Assembly (NCBI GenBank): GCA_964057225.1
Contig: OZ059898.1
Coordinates: 5,394,001 to 5,458,000, forward strand
Reading direction: 5' to 3'
Source: Auanema rhodensis
Taxonomy: Eukaryota > Nematoda > Chromadorea > Rhabditida > Rhabditidae
Length of the DNA stretch: 64,000 bases
In this document: one piece after another, positions 11,208-23,926 of the stretch
Layout: every line of letters begins with the position of its first letter
Position numbering within the stretch: position 1 is the first letter of the stretch
Made by a program: the position numbers and the translations under genes
Notes under the pieces: model-generated
What the model was told of the DNA's origin: nothing
Databases searched by the model: none
Seen by the model: only the letters and a program-made list of their open reading frames with translations

Positions 11208-12700
11208 GATCGGATTTGCCCCTCAGCTGATACTATTGTATAGCTGATAAAAAGGGTTAGCTGAGATAAGCTCTGAAAAAATTGTATATGACATAAGACT
11301 TATTGTGCCAATAACGAGAAGTATGAGAAGTAAAGAACAACAATAAAACAACTAAAAACGATTAAAATAATCGAAAATAACAAAATAGTATCCATATACG
11401 GCAAGAGAAGATGATTGGACAGATGCAGAGTAACACCAAGCCATTCAAGCTGTTGGAGGACAATAATCAATGAGAAAATATCGAGAGAAGCGAGAAAGAA
11501 AGTAAAAAAGAGAGGAAGATATTGATAGAAGGAAAGAGAGAGAGAGAAACGAAATGAACGAAAACTTAGCGACCTCCAGATTTCAAATGAAAAAGGATTT
11601 GATTAATTTTCAACAACGTCATCCATGAGAAAAGCTTTATGTGTGTACGAGAGGACAGAGAGAGAATGAGAAAAACAGAGAAATAAAAAGAGAAAGAGAG
11701 GGAGGAAGAGAGAGAGAAAAAAATTGAAACATATTTGAAGAAAGGGAAGAAGGCTGTAAGAATGATGGACAAATATCAAACACCTGTAACTTTGTAACAA
11801 ATATTATGATAATGAAAATGGTTTTGGTTATGAAAATAAAAAAGCTATTTAGAAAAGAAAAAGTTCTATGAGAAATGCTGTAATAAACATTTCAACCTGT
11901 TGTAATGATTTGATAAATAGAGAGAAGAATTCATGTCTGTAAAAAAACATGAATTAACCTTCACTTTGAAAACAAAAATGAGGAAAGGAAAAACTGAAAT
12001 TTAGATGAATATCTTAGATCAGCGAACACATAAACAGAATAGTAGTATCATGTTTTGTAAGTGGGTGGCTGAGAGGTTATGTTGTAGTCTTTGAATCAAT
12101 TTGCCTGTGAATAAACTAAAAAAAGTTGTTCTTAATACTACTTATGAGAGAGTAGACGATAATGAGAGAACTATGAAAAGCCAACGATAGTTCTGCATAA
12201 GTTCTATAACTCGATCTCACTTTTTAGTCACATGCGCATTCAGGCATCATTGAGATTTGCCGTCATCTACTGGCTTAGACTTCTGTTTACTGCATTGAGA
12301 TCCGATTCTCATCACCTCAAGCCCTGTTAAAGTCTCTCTTTATATATAGTTGACTTTATTATTTTTTTCCATATCCATCTTCATCTGTCTCAGTGCTTCT
12401 ACATAACCATCAAACTTTTTCCAAAACTATCCCTAATTAAGGATCATTCGTTGATGAAAATGTATAAATATGAAGAAAGAGCAACAGAAACACAGAGTAA
12501 TGGGGAGTGAAAGAGAAAATGAATGAAAGAATATGAAAAAGAAAATGAGAACTTTAGAGAGTAAATGAATATGAAGGAAAAAGAATGAAAAGAATACAAT
12601 TTCAGAGAGAAGTCTGACAGCTTTTCAATAATTGTGAGCTGGAAGACTCACAAGCAACAACGTGAGGACTAATGACACGTCGAACTTGAAATAAAGTATG
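11208..12700. other. grk-2 upstream region, purine-rich, no gene seen
   Basis: AT-rich DNA whose plus strand is rich in GA, with tracts at about 11470-11550 and 11655-11720. It should contain the grk-2 promoter, but I find no clear TATA box or trans-splice acceptor. Open frames here are translations of the GA/CT repeats. Confidence 0.5.
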
Positions 12701-12739
12701 AGTAGTCCATTAATAAAGTTCATTTTTTTCTTTTAAATG

Positions 12740-12960
12740 CTCTCTTTTCAAACCTTTAAACCTCCATTTTCGTATTTGTTTTAATAAGGATGGCTGCTCA
12801 GAATATCGAAACGACAAGGAATATTGAGATTTTTCTCCCTGGGGCAAAACCCGACAGCGGACGGATGACGACGACGCACGACGGACGAATGAGGCCTGAG
12901 GACTGAAAAATCTGAGCCAATTTGCGGTTATGAGGCACACGGATATCGATCAAAAATCGC
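12740..12960. other. GC-richer island with small ORF and AP-2-like site
   Basis: Base composition rises sharply over the surroundings. The plus strand has a 38-codon ORF at 12790-12906 (starts MAAQNIETTRNIEIFLPGAK) and the minus strand is open over much of the same stretch, so coding strand cannot be decided. The plus-strand ORF ends over GGCCTGAGG (12893-12901), an AP-2-like word. It could be a short exon, a small peptide gene or a regulatory element. Chance ORFs of this length are common. Confidence 0.2.
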
Positions 12961-13199
12961 AACGCCTCTTATGGAAATCAGTCATTTCTCATTGGGGCAA
13001 AGTGTTTTGGGCTTCAGCTTATAGAATTTTGTTTTAAAATGATTGGCTTCGTTGACAATTTGTACAACAACTAGGCTTGATAAATAAATGGCACGGTAGG
13101 TAAAATAAAGAACCAAAAAAGGACAACTCGAAATAATTTAAATATTGTAAAAATATAAGTAGTTGATACGAAAAACAAACGCAACTTGCTGCTTTCGAT

Positions 13200-13870
13200 T
13201 ATTGATGCCATAACAGGGACAGGAGCGTCCAGCAAGATGAAAAATGATGAGGAAGGATTATTGTATTTTGAAGAGAGGAATAAGACACAACAAAAGATGA
13301 GCTGAAACGGAAATCAGAAGCAACAGATGGAAGCGGACAAAGCAGCAGCGGCGGCTTCTTGGCTAGCCACCAAAGCTACTAGTAGCTTGCACCATGAGCA
13401 TCTGTACGTAGTATGGCACGGCTGTGTCTCGTGATGATGAGAAAGTAGAGTTCCCATCAGACATTCTGCTTTTGTTGGCATAACACACGATATGAATATA
13501 ACAAAGGCACGTACTAAGCCTGAACTACACAACTGGGAGATGTGAACATTGAATAAAAATTTTTTCTGTTTGTAAGTCTTGAACGGAAAACTGAAACAGG
13601 AAAAATGTAGAATAAATAGAAAGGAATAAGTAGGCAACGATGGTGATGACTACGAAGAACGACAACGACGACGTCGACGAAGAAGGCAATGCAAGGAAAG
13701 GAAGAAATTGACAAGGAAGAAGAAGAGGATGGCACAACGACAATGTCAATTCGCAAAACGTGAAAATGCGGAGAAAAGGCAAACGTGACGAGTATGCAGA
13801 CTGGAAGATGAAAATGGACAATGTAAAAGGAAAAAAATCGAGTAGTGATGTGAATAAGAACAATATTCAA
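13200..13870. other. GC-richer, trinucleotide-rich island
   Basis: This stretch is GC-richer and rich in GAC/ACG/GAA triplets (13650-13735), so several frames are open on both strands. A plus-strand ORF at 13327-13434 begins with ATG right after CAACAG and encodes MEADKAAAAASWLATKATSS and 15 more residues. Low-complexity repeats explain much of the openness. No family is recognised. Confidence 0.2.
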
Positions 13871-14307
13871 GATTGATTTTCAGAATAAATTGAATATATC
13901 TATTTTATGATATTTTTCTTATAATTGATAGTTGATTTGTGGAAATAGTTGGAATGATTTAAAATATTTTTGGTGTCATTGGATAAGGAACAAAACAACG
14001 GGGACAAGGAAGAGACCGATAAATAGAGCAGGACAGAGACTAGAAAGAAGAAGCTGACAAGAAGACTGAGCGGCAAGAATGCTCTAATCGGAGTGTAGAT
14101 CCTTTTGTGGGAATGGATAGATGGATGGAAGTAGGGCGGCTGAAACGGAGAAGCTTGTTTATTCCTTGAGAAATGTGTCTAAACGGAAATAATAAGAAAA
14201 GGACCTCGCTCCCCTCTTCTTTCCTCTTCTATTGCCTTCTTTCTATCTGTCCCTCTATATATATATATATCCCTTTTCATCCACTCTTCACTATTAACTA
14301 TGTACTA

Positions 14308-14310
<3 letters not shown>

Positions 14311-14370
<60 letters not shown>
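14311..14370 (+). repeat. (TC)n microsatellite
   Basis: An uninterrupted TC dinucleotide run of about 60 bp. The open frame through it is poly-Leu/Ser and is not a gene. Confidence 0.95.
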
Positions 14371-14374
<4 letters not shown>

Positions 14375-15788
14375 CTCTCTATCGTGGCAACATTTCTTGA
14401 CATCTAGTGAACATATTCACATGTGTTGATCTGATAGATGAAGACAAAGCTTTATATTGAAAAAAAAGTTAAAATAAATATTACGATATTAAAAAAAAAA
14501 AATATATATATATCATATACATGCACATGTATGTATTACCTTTGTCGGAAAAATTTAGATGTATGCAAAAAATCATTATCTCTAAAGTAAATCATGGTAC
14601 GTTTTCAAGATTGAACAGGTTCACTGGACAATGTTCAGTGAAAATCAATTCGAACAAAAAAAATTTATTGGCTGAGGACATTTTGATAAAACGGGGAAAC
14701 GATGTGAGTCATGTAACGATAGCATTCGAACAGGTTGTTACATTCATCGTTCGAATGCATGAAAGCTATATATTAGATATCCTAGCTTCTGATGACTTTT
14801 TCATAGAATACAAACGATTTTTAATTTTTTTTTGTTTCAACTATCATTCATAATAACTGATGAAGAAACAGGTGACAGAGTTATTTTAAACATTCGTAGA
14901 AAATATTGTCAACATGACTTGAAAATTATAAAATCTAGCTGAGCTTGGAAACATGTCGAACAAATCATTTAAATTGATTATTTGGCAGACAACTAAAGAA
15001 TAAGATAATCATATTGTTGCTGGTTATCCTGTTGAAAATAATTAAAGCATGTACTAGAGTTGAAGCTAAGTAGAAAATAAGTATTCAGATGACAGATGAC
15101 CTCTATTCTGGATATGAAATATCAAACAACGGAAATAACGAAACTATTATGACGTCGTTGTCATTATCGTCAATGTATATTGATGAAATCAAATACATAG
15201 TTTATAAATACATATATGACAGCTTTTGACTTGAAAAGATCTAAAGAGAAAGAGCAGAAAATAAAAGAGAAATAGAAAGAGAGGTAGCAACAAGAAGGCA
15301 AACGGACGGAGGGAAGAGGGAAATAAGTAAAAAAAAGGAAATCTGAATAAGGAAATGTCGAATATTACAACAGAATTGGCTTATCTTTAGATTCATTAGT
15401 CCTCATCATTTGCTTAAATTATATTGATAAGTAGCAAAAAAAATTATAATTTAAGAAATGAGCTTCTTTTTATAAATAATAAAGGAAAGTGAAATGAATT
15501 TTTAAAGAAAAATATATACATATTTCGGTCATACACATAATTTTTGTGCTCGTTTAAGGACAAGAAGGAACGCCAAAATGGTTAAGTGAACGAAATAAAT
15601 TGAAAAAATATTAAATTACGACAAAAAAAATGGGATTGATCTAATGAAAAAGTCAAATATTTTTTGGTAGCAGGCGTTTTCAATTAATTATATTAGCAAT
15701 AAAATCAATAATAAAACCTGTACTTAAACTTTTATGCATTGGCATAAAAGTTGATATAATTAATAAATAAATAAATAGTTATAATATT

Positions 15789-15834
<46 letters not shown>

Positions 15835-15900
15835 GTATATGTAAAATTATAATCATAATTTTAGATAATATAATGAATATCCATAAATAGACATTGAAGG
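14371..15900. other. AT-rich desert segment, no gene seen
   Basis: Low-GC DNA with a GA-rich patch at 15240-15330 and a TA run at 15803-15828. An open frame at 14521-14853 (110 codons) lacks splice signals, motifs or hydrophobic pattern that would support a gene. Confidence 0.45.
15803..15828. repeat. (TA)n microsatellite
   Basis: A TA dinucleotide run following a poly-A stretch. It ends in TG/TA mixed repeats. Confidence 0.9.
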
Positions 15901-16320
15901 GGTAACATACACACGGGCTTGGATCGATTAATGGACTGAAGTGGGAAGGACGGCCGGCTGTTAGGGCTGCTGGGGCCTGACTAACTGACTGACAGACTGC
16001 CTGGCAGGCTAGCCGGCGGCTTGTGGGACAATGGCTTCTCGCTTGAAGTTGACGGCTGCTGCAGCTACTGCTACTTCTACTGCTCATATCGGTCGCTGCT
16101 ACATTCGACAATGGGTATGACGACGACGTGGCGGACGTTTTCTAGACTTTGTCTGCGTTGTGGTCAACGGCTCTTGCTCTACTTGAATGAGCTTCGATGT
16201 TGTCGTCTGCTACGCTCGCCATCGCACATGTCATGGCTGTGTTCTTCGTCTCTGGTTCTTCCGCTTCTCTTCTAACATATGAGTACAGCTGAATTTGTGA
16301 TAAGTTTATAGCCTCAAGGC
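15901..16320. other. GC-rich island, strand unresolved
   Basis: This is the most GC-rich block of the left desert. It is open on the plus strand (16021-16275), in a second plus frame starting ATG at 16031 that reaches a GTATGA donor-like site, and on the minus strand (16111-15779). CTG/GCT and TAC/TTC triplets dominate. It ends with the palindrome-like GCCTCAAGGC at 16311-16320. It could be a serine-rich or alanine-rich exon or a regulatory island; no protein family is recognisable. Confidence 0.25.
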
Positions 16321-16447
16321 TAATAGAAAGGGAAGTTTTGCATTTTCCCTCTTATGACTTCGAGTTGATGATCCAGTAACACATTATGAAAGAAGCAGAA
16401 GTAGTTTGAACCACATGATCACATATATGAAAAGCATGAAAAAATGT

Positions 16448-16515
16448 GAGTGTGTGTGTTGTGAGAGAGAGAGAGGGACAGAGGTAGAAAGAGAAAGAGA
16501 GGGAGAGCGCAAGAG
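16448..16515 (+). repeat. GT/GA-rich tract
   Basis: A short GT run passes into a purine tract with GA repeats interrupted by AAA and GGG. Confidence 0.8.
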
Positions 16516-16900
16516 GAGTAGGATAATGAAAAATCAAGATAAACATTAAAAGATAAAATAAAGTTTTGATATATTGGGGGAGGTGAGTATAATGAATGAT
16601 TAAATGCCCTGAAACAGAAATTTTATCACATTTCAGACATTTACAACAAAAAATAGCACCTGAGTTTTAATATTAAAAAAAATTATTTGAATCAGACAAT
16701 GCTTCGTTGCTGATTTTGAAAATATTATCACATTCAATTATCTTCATCACACCTTATTAATCTAAAACATTAGGCTTTTTTAAATGTGCATTTTGTTAAA
16801 AAATTTCAAAAACAATATTAACTTTGTAAAGAAAACAAAACAAGAAAGATGAGAAAATTAACAAGCAACCTAGCTGTGCTAATTCACTGCTGAAAATAGA

Positions 16901-17160
16901 AATATTTCACGTGAAATCTTCGCGTCGAGTGATGACGTCACACGAAATCGAATGCAATGTTTTTTTTGGCGATACAAATGCTAAACGTAGAGTTTTCAAC
17001 GTCAGAAAGATGTTGTCTGAATCAAATTTGAAAACTTTTCATTTTCAGGCGGAAAATAGTCTCAAAGGGCAGCTACGAGATAAGATATCTTAGCTGGCAG
17101 CTTAAGTTTATGAAGAGTTTGAGGCCGTTTAAAATAAGATAAGCGACGAAAAAATTTAGC
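16901..17160. promoter_or_regulatory. Motif cluster: E-box palindrome, CRE and GATA sites
   Basis: Within 260 bp lie ATTTCACGTGAAAT (16904-16917, a perfect palindrome around a CACGTG E-box), a full CRE octamer TGACGTCA (16933-16940), TAAGATATCTTA (17081-17092, a palindrome of two overlapping GATA cores) and further GATAAG words near 17137-17146. This density of long palindromic transcription-factor words in AT-rich DNA suggests an enhancer or a promoter. The open frame through it (16911-17093) has no supporting feature. Confidence 0.4.
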
Positions 17161-18840
17161 GAATGAAGATGATGAAAAGTTTGTAAAGATTTATGAGCAT
17201 AATGCTGAAAATGGGGAGAGGAGGATGAGTACACTGAGAGCAAAATGAATGAATGATAACAGAAAAGTATTACATCATTCTAGACATGATGATATGTCGT
17301 GGGTACACTAGTCGTCTTTGTTACTTTTATGATTATTATATAAAAAATAAATAAATAATAATGATTATGGATGTTATACTTTATACTTTTATTGTCAAAT
17401 GATATATTCAGCAATCAAGTTTCTTTCATCATTTTCCTTTTTTTCTGTTAAATATATATATATGTATATATATGTTTGTATGTTATATATTATATATAAA
17501 TGTGAAATAGTATATGAATTCTATGTACATAGGGATTCTTTTCCAGATAGAATAGAAATATATAGATATATGCCGGATGTATCAAGATAATTGATGTTCA
17601 ACATACTAACTGCAAAATAATTTTTTTTCTTGAAAGTATTGCTTAGAAGCTTAACATCTATCCGTTCTATTTCATATGTTTTTTTTTTTTGCAAAATTTG
17701 TAATTTGTTGTTTGAAGTTGTTGACTACCCTTAGATATGTACGTATACATCTACATGTAATATGTATGTATGTATACTCTTAGCGAATACGAGAAACATT
17801 AATAGATAGCCATTTAACATAGAATATGCAAAAGAAATTTGCTAATAGGACAACGAGACATTTAATTAAAAGAAGCCCGTAATAGGCAGAGATTCAACAG
17901 GGAATAGAAATAAATGATATAGTTTAGAGAGAGAAAAAGATGAAGAGAAATGAAAAAGAATGGAGAAGAGAGAGAGAAAAATTAAAAAGAGAGAAAGAGA
18001 GAGAGAGAAAGAGGTTCGAAAATTGACAAAAGATCTATGAAAGTATGCAACATGGAATAAAATATATAGTTTAGAGTATACAGAAAAGAATCCAGAGAGA
18101 TAGAGCAAGAGCGAGATAGAGAGAGCTTGCATCTATGAGAGTATATTACATGAGGTCTACAAAAATTGAATGATGTTGAATCCCTTCATGTACATGTCAT
18201 AGTTTTTGAATCATAAAATTTTTACTTTGTTGCATTTTTGGAAAAAGCAAAATAGTGGATTGAATAAAAAACAAAAATTTGTTAAAGAAAGCGAATTTTG
18301 ACTCTACTGAAATCGGTGAATCGGTAAGTTAGTAGAGAATACGAGCAATAGATAACCTTTAACAAAAGATTCATCAAGTAATTTTCTTTCTGTGAATCAA
18401 CTTGAACTTTGTGTGTTCCATTTTCTTTTTTCTTTCTTTGACGCTCTATGCGCTTAAGGAAGCAGAAAGTCTGAATGTAGGTCATAGACCTGGGTAACGA
18501 GAATGAAGATGGTCCGACTTCCGAGCAAAACTTATATACATTTGCTTAAGTAATACAGAATAGTAAATTTGAATTAATTTGTGTTGTTTCATCTTACTAT
18601 GATTACAGAATAGTTCGAGAAGATTAGGAATTCCTATTCTTCAGGAAATGCACACGCTTTTCCTTTTTTTTTCGTTAGACCCATTATCCATCTTCGAAAA
18701 GATAGAATGCAAACAACAACATTATAATGAATTATAGGTATTCTTACAATCGTTTTTGAACGATGCCTGTTAATCTTATAGAACGAGAGCTGATAACTGC
18801 TCTTATTCAAATGAGTTACATAGGACAATAGCTTAAAATA
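17161..18840. other. AT-rich desert segment, no gene seen
   Basis: Low-GC DNA with TA/TG runs around 17450-17505 and 17740-17775 and the purine tract listed separately. Nothing else is supported. Confidence 0.45.
17925..18012 (+). repeat. GA-rich purine tract
   Basis: Imperfect GA repeats with A runs. The minus-strand open frame across it is a repeat translation. Confidence 0.85.
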
Positions 18841-18845
18841 GAAAA

Positions 18846-18872
18846 TGCCTTGCAGGCAAAGTAGCCTCAGGC
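18846..18872. promoter_or_regulatory. Paired AP-2-like palindromes
   Basis: TGCCTTGCAGGCA (18846-18858) and GCCTCAGGC (18864-18872) sit 5 bp apart. The second is a textbook TFAP2 site (GCC-N3-GGC); the first has the same half-sites with a 5-bp spacer. Nematodes encode AP-2 factors (aptf genes), so the reading is plausible. Binding is inferred. Confidence 0.4.
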
Positions 18873-18892
18873 AAAGCCGTATAGGTCGTTCC

Positions 18893-19050
18893 CGTTCTCT
18901 CTCTCTCTCTCTCTTTCTCGCTTTCTCTATCTCTCTTACCCCTTCATTCAGTTTTCTTCTCTTTTTATCTATCTAATTCTTTCTCTTCTTCTTGTTCAAC
19001 TCTCTCAATATCTCTCAATATCTGTCTTACTTCTTTTCTCTTTCTTCATC
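18893..19050 (+). repeat. CT-rich pyrimidine tract
   Basis: It starts with a (CT)n run at 18897-18913 and degrades into mixed T/C sequence. Confidence 0.85.
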
Positions 19051-20090
19051 ATGGGGATCCTGCTTCCTCCTACGTCTGGACCACTTTTAGAAAATGCCGA
19101 CTGATTGATTCGCCCACGTACATGTTGAAAGGGTTAGAGAGAAAGATGAACTCAAGATACATTTTCATACAAGAGAAAGCTGAGAACAAGAATAGCGATA
19201 AAGCTATAAGATATTTGAATAGGTAATAAATGCATGTAAGAAAATGAGTAAGAAAATCCAACAACGAGGAAAATAGCGAAACAGGCTTTGCTGTGCTAGT
19301 TTGGAAGGTTTTAAGAGCTTCTACTCGATGTGTATCAGTTAAAAAAATGTTTACTTCCTTGTTTTTAGCTTTATTTGGCATTCGATCTATTTGGTTTACA
19401 TGGTATTTGTCCAAAAATTTACTACTTTTCCTTTCTTATTGTTAAAACAACGTTTTTTTCTTAACAACTTCATCTTCATCTCTAGTAGTATCCCTGTCTA
19501 AAGCTGATTTAACGATTCAGCTGATGAACAGAGCTCAAAAGTCCTTCTAAGGCCATAGGCAGTCCAATCCTTCCTTCCTCTTGTCTCGTTTTCTTCTATT
19601 CGAGACTTATCCATGAGATCGTCTGTCTGCTTTTTTACTTCAGAGAAGAAGAGACCGTAGGCTCCTTTTCGAAATTTTTTTCAAACAAATCATATAGATT
19701 AGCGTGAAGGGAGCATTTTCATTTGAGATTAGAAATAAAATGAGACAAAGCCATCAATATCGGTAAACATATTTTTTCTTCGTATTATATCCTTATTTAT
19801 AAAAAAAACAACAAAAAAAAGATATAATATCAAGTTTTAGATAGAAAACAAAGTTGGTTTTTAAAGAAAAATAAGAAATTTTTAAAGATTATTAAAGAAT
19901 TTTGTTTTATTATGGTTTTTTTTAAATGAAAGAAGTAGATAAAGCAGTAGAACAAACGTTTTCGCTGTTTTTTCAGTATATTAACTCTTTTTATGGACAA
20001 ATAAATTGTTGGTTTTAGCAATAGAAAATATTAATGAACACATTATTATATTTGAAATATAGTAAATTGAGAATACTGAGAAAGGAAAAG
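19051..20090. other. AT-rich desert segment, no gene seen
   Basis: Low-GC DNA including A/T homopolymers at 19800-19825. The minus-strand open frame at 19414-19070 (114 codons) shows no motif or splice support. Confidence 0.4.
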
Positions 20091-20171
20091 CCAAAAAAAA
20101 AAGAATAATTTCAAAATTGTATCGAGTAGTAGTTCATTCTATTGAAGAATGGAAGAAAGATGAAGGAAAAG

Positions 20172-20174
<3 letters not shown>

Positions 20175-20255
<81 letters not shown>

Positions 20256-20270
20256 GAGAGAGAAAGAGAG
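20175..20270 (+). repeat. (GA)n microsatellite
   Basis: About 95 bp of nearly pure GA, with a second short GA run at 20328-20343. The long open frames here in three frames are repeat translations only. Confidence 0.95.
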
Positions 20271-20616
20271 TGGAGGAAAGGTTGAGATTGAAGAGACAAA
20301 CGAGATAAAAAGAAAAAGAGAGGAATTGAGAGAGAGAGAGAGAGTGAAAAAGAAAGCTAGGAACATGGCTGACTACGCTAGAATCAGGTGTGGAGATTCT
20401 AACAAAATTTCTAAAATTGACAGAGAACATGCATTTGAAGTTACATGTTCTAACCGCTAGAAATCGCAAGAATAGTGAATAAAGGGTAAGAGAAAAAAAT
20501 CTGAAAATACCAATAAGAGAGAGAAAGCTAAGGGTTAAGTAAGGGTAGATAGAGCTTTTTAGGCAAAAAGCCCGGCTCTCACGGCGACTTCCGGTCGTCC
20601 GTTGAACGTAGAACAA

Positions 20617-20733
20617 TCAATTGGCTGATGGACGAGAGGCTATGTTGGCCTGCTCAGCTGCTTTCATGGAAACACGACGAGAGATAGATGAGGACATACT
20701 CGGCATAGAATGCAAGTAAAGCAAGACGAGGTC
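20617..20733 (-). other. Possible terminal exon in GC-richer island
   Basis: On the minus strand a good acceptor (TATCGTTTCAG) at 20735-20734 is followed by 38 codons and a TGA. The predicted peptide is hydrophilic after a short start (includes MPSMSSSISRRVSMKAAEQA) and has an RRVS basic-serine motif of protein-kinase-A type. The codons are less AT-rich than the neighbourhood. No upstream partner exon is identified and no family is recognised, so this is a candidate only. Confidence 0.25.
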
Positions 20734-21455
20734 CTGAAACGATAGACGATAAGAGACATTGGAATAGAAGAAAAAATGAAAGAAAAGGGATGAGGAAAGC
20801 TGAACCGTCGAAAAGAGAAACAGAAGATTAATGGCAGAGAGAGAAAAATTCAAGCACTAGTACATGTAGCTCTTCAAGAATAGGTTAGAAAATATGCATA
20901 GAGAATAAAACAAAGTTATATTTGATATGAAACAAAAAAATATGTGATTATATAATTATATGTTTAGAGATATTCTGATAAAAAATATTTTCAGAAATAT
21001 TTTCAAAATTTGCATTTCCAACGTTGTTGGCAAATGATTGTTCATATTCAGTGAATGTACGAGATGTATTCATGTCTGAGCAATGTGATTCCGATGTCTA
21101 CTAGATACAAGAAGAGTGAGCATTTTGGTTGTCATATGATTAGCTGGAATTCAGAAATAGTCATCATAGATGCGTAGCAAGACATCAGGAGCCTAATTGG
21201 GAGAATAAAAGAGAAGAAGAGCAATATCATAGAAAAGAAGATCAAAAACGGCATCAATGTAGAGAACAAAAATGAAGATTTCCAATCTAAATAAGGAAAG
21301 GTAGAGAACTGAGAGATAGTAATGAAGCTAAAGTTGACAGCGACATGCGAATGAGAATGAAAAAAAGAGATGAAAGTTAAGAGGAATTAAATGAAAAGAA
21401 TATGGATGATCTTAAACTAAAAAAAGAAAAGATAAAGAGAGAAAGCAAGGGAGAG

Positions 21456-21458
<3 letters not shown>

Positions 21459-21507
<49 letters not shown>

Positions 21508-21530
21508 AGAGAGAGAGAGAGAGAGAGAGG
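21459..21530 (+). repeat. (GA)n microsatellite
   Basis: GA dinucleotide run interrupted once by AATGA at about 21502-21506. Confidence 0.95.
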
Positions 21531-23801
21531 GTATGATATACAAATGATTATATAAATATATTTAAAAAATAAGATTATTCAGAGTAGTTATATGATATAA
21601 TCTACGTGAAAAGATTATAAGTGCTATGCTAATTAATATTTCCACGTGAAGAATATAGAATCTGGAATACGAAATAAGAAATATACTCAGAACATCATAC
21701 TTATACTCAAAATTGCTCTGTTTCATTTTGAAGATGTGAAACCAAAATAGTAATATGCTATATAGATGCTAAAGGAAATAACTTTCATATCCTTTTCCAT
21801 CAGCTTTTAATAAATAAACATATAGAAATATATAATATTTATTTATAATTTCTATAATACAAACGAATAGAAGATCAATTGTATAATATATAGTATATTT
21901 TTGTGTTCAATATTATATAAACTGTTCTCGGAAATCTAAAAAAGAATTTGGAACATATACATTTTTCACTCTTTCTTTATCTTTCACACTTCATTTACAA
22001 TTTTTTTTAAATTCAATCAAGTTCAACGTATTTCTTTTATTTTATCTTTTCAAAAAGAAAAAAAAGAATAATATCCGATAAAATATGTGAGATGATTCAA
22101 ACGAACTGTTTTTATACTATTATTTAGATATGAAAAGATTGGAAATTACATGTAATACTTGAAAAACAAATTATTTTTTTAAATTTCTAACATTTAAAGT
22201 TTTTCATTTATTATTATAAATTAGTTGTAATCTTGATTTTCAAAAATATCCATCTATAATACATACATAGGTTTATACTATTTATATATTAAAAATGTTA
22301 AAATATTATAACTATAACATATATTATATATTATATATAGTTATGGAAAATTGGAATAAAAATTTGAGCTAGATACATGCAAATGTGTGTATATTCACAC
22401 TCACAATCTATTTCATCAACTTGAAATATGTACTCCAACTATTTAAATATTATATATATATTTATAATAAAGACCTTTTTTTCAAAGTTTAAATATAAAA
22501 TATGACAAAATTCTTGAAAAAATCAGTTAATAAAACTATAAAATAACATTTCACAAATTACACAAACCCACCGCTTGAACATGAACAGACAAACCTTAAC
22601 AAAACTGGCTTAGTCGGTTAATGAAGCGAAAAAAAATTTTGTTTTTAAATTTTTGTTAAATGATTCAGTTGTTTGAAATAATGAATAAATGCATTTTTCA
22701 AACATTTACTACGAGTTAAATTCAGTTGGCTACTAAGCTAAACTTGAAAATTTATGAAAAATACATGAAAAGGAAAGAAACAAGTTAAAAAAAATTCAGT
22801 TAATGGTTGGAATACCACGAAGCAAAGAACATGCTGTGTTTGTTCTTGCTGCCTTCACATTATTCCGTGCTCTCTTTCATATTCCCTCTCTCATTTTCTT
22901 GTCTACTTTGGAATCACTGCCATTTATCGTTTGATCTTTTAGCTTTACTAGGCATCAGCTTCAAAGATCCTTGAGTAATTCATGACGCGTGTATGGACTT
23001 GAAATGATCTTGTCCTTCAATACGTGAGCACGATAGGTATTGCTGAGTATTTGAGCTTATAATCCGAAAAGAGCTGAACTAATGGAATATGACATCAACA
23101 TGAAAGACAAACATGAACCATCAAATAATTGTAATTAGTAATTCATTTAAATACATTTGAATCAAAAAATATATCTTTTGTTAAATTTATTTGATATAAT
23201 CATATCAAATTTACATATACATTATATTTTGATGCGATACTCAATCTAAAAATCGAAATCGTTGAATTATCGCAACTAAAAAATGAGTTTATTAACGTAT
23301 TTTTGTAAAAAAAATTCTTCAAAGTCTAAGGGATAACTGAATTATCAATAATTACGTTCAAGTATAATATAGATATGTTGTATATGTATTATATTTGTAT
23401 ATAGTATGTATGTAAGTTATTCTTATTTGATTAAGATAAGATGAAGAAAAACTAGTATTGTTACTTAATTCCACAATAGATTATTCAAAAAGAGATTATA
23501 TATAATATATTTGACATTAAACAATATATAAATAAGAAAATAAGCTTTTATTAAATATAATATACATTTGTATATTATATAAAACAATTTAATTTATACG
23601 TATATTTATTTCTATTGTTTAAAACTATTTTAATTATTTCTTTTTCTTATTAAATATTCCAAAAATTGTTATAATATATAATACAAACATTATTATATAA
23701 TGATATCATATATATTTATTCAAAAAAAAATTCAAAATCTGTAATGATATTGAAACTTTCAACCAGAAATTAATGATCAGTTTCTAAATGTAAAAGGAAA
23801 A

Positions 23802-23844
<43 letters not shown>

Positions 23845-23886
23845 CATAACATAATAAACTATTATTTTTATACTCTATATATATAC

Positions 23887-23926
<40 letters not shown>

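Noticed and set aside
14173-14400. Ser/Leu-rich ORF over the TC run
   Set aside because: Microsatellite translation.
20117-20616. Long open frames through the GA/CT repeat
   Set aside because: They are translations of a dinucleotide repeat (poly Arg-Glu or Ser-Leu), open in several frames and on both strands.
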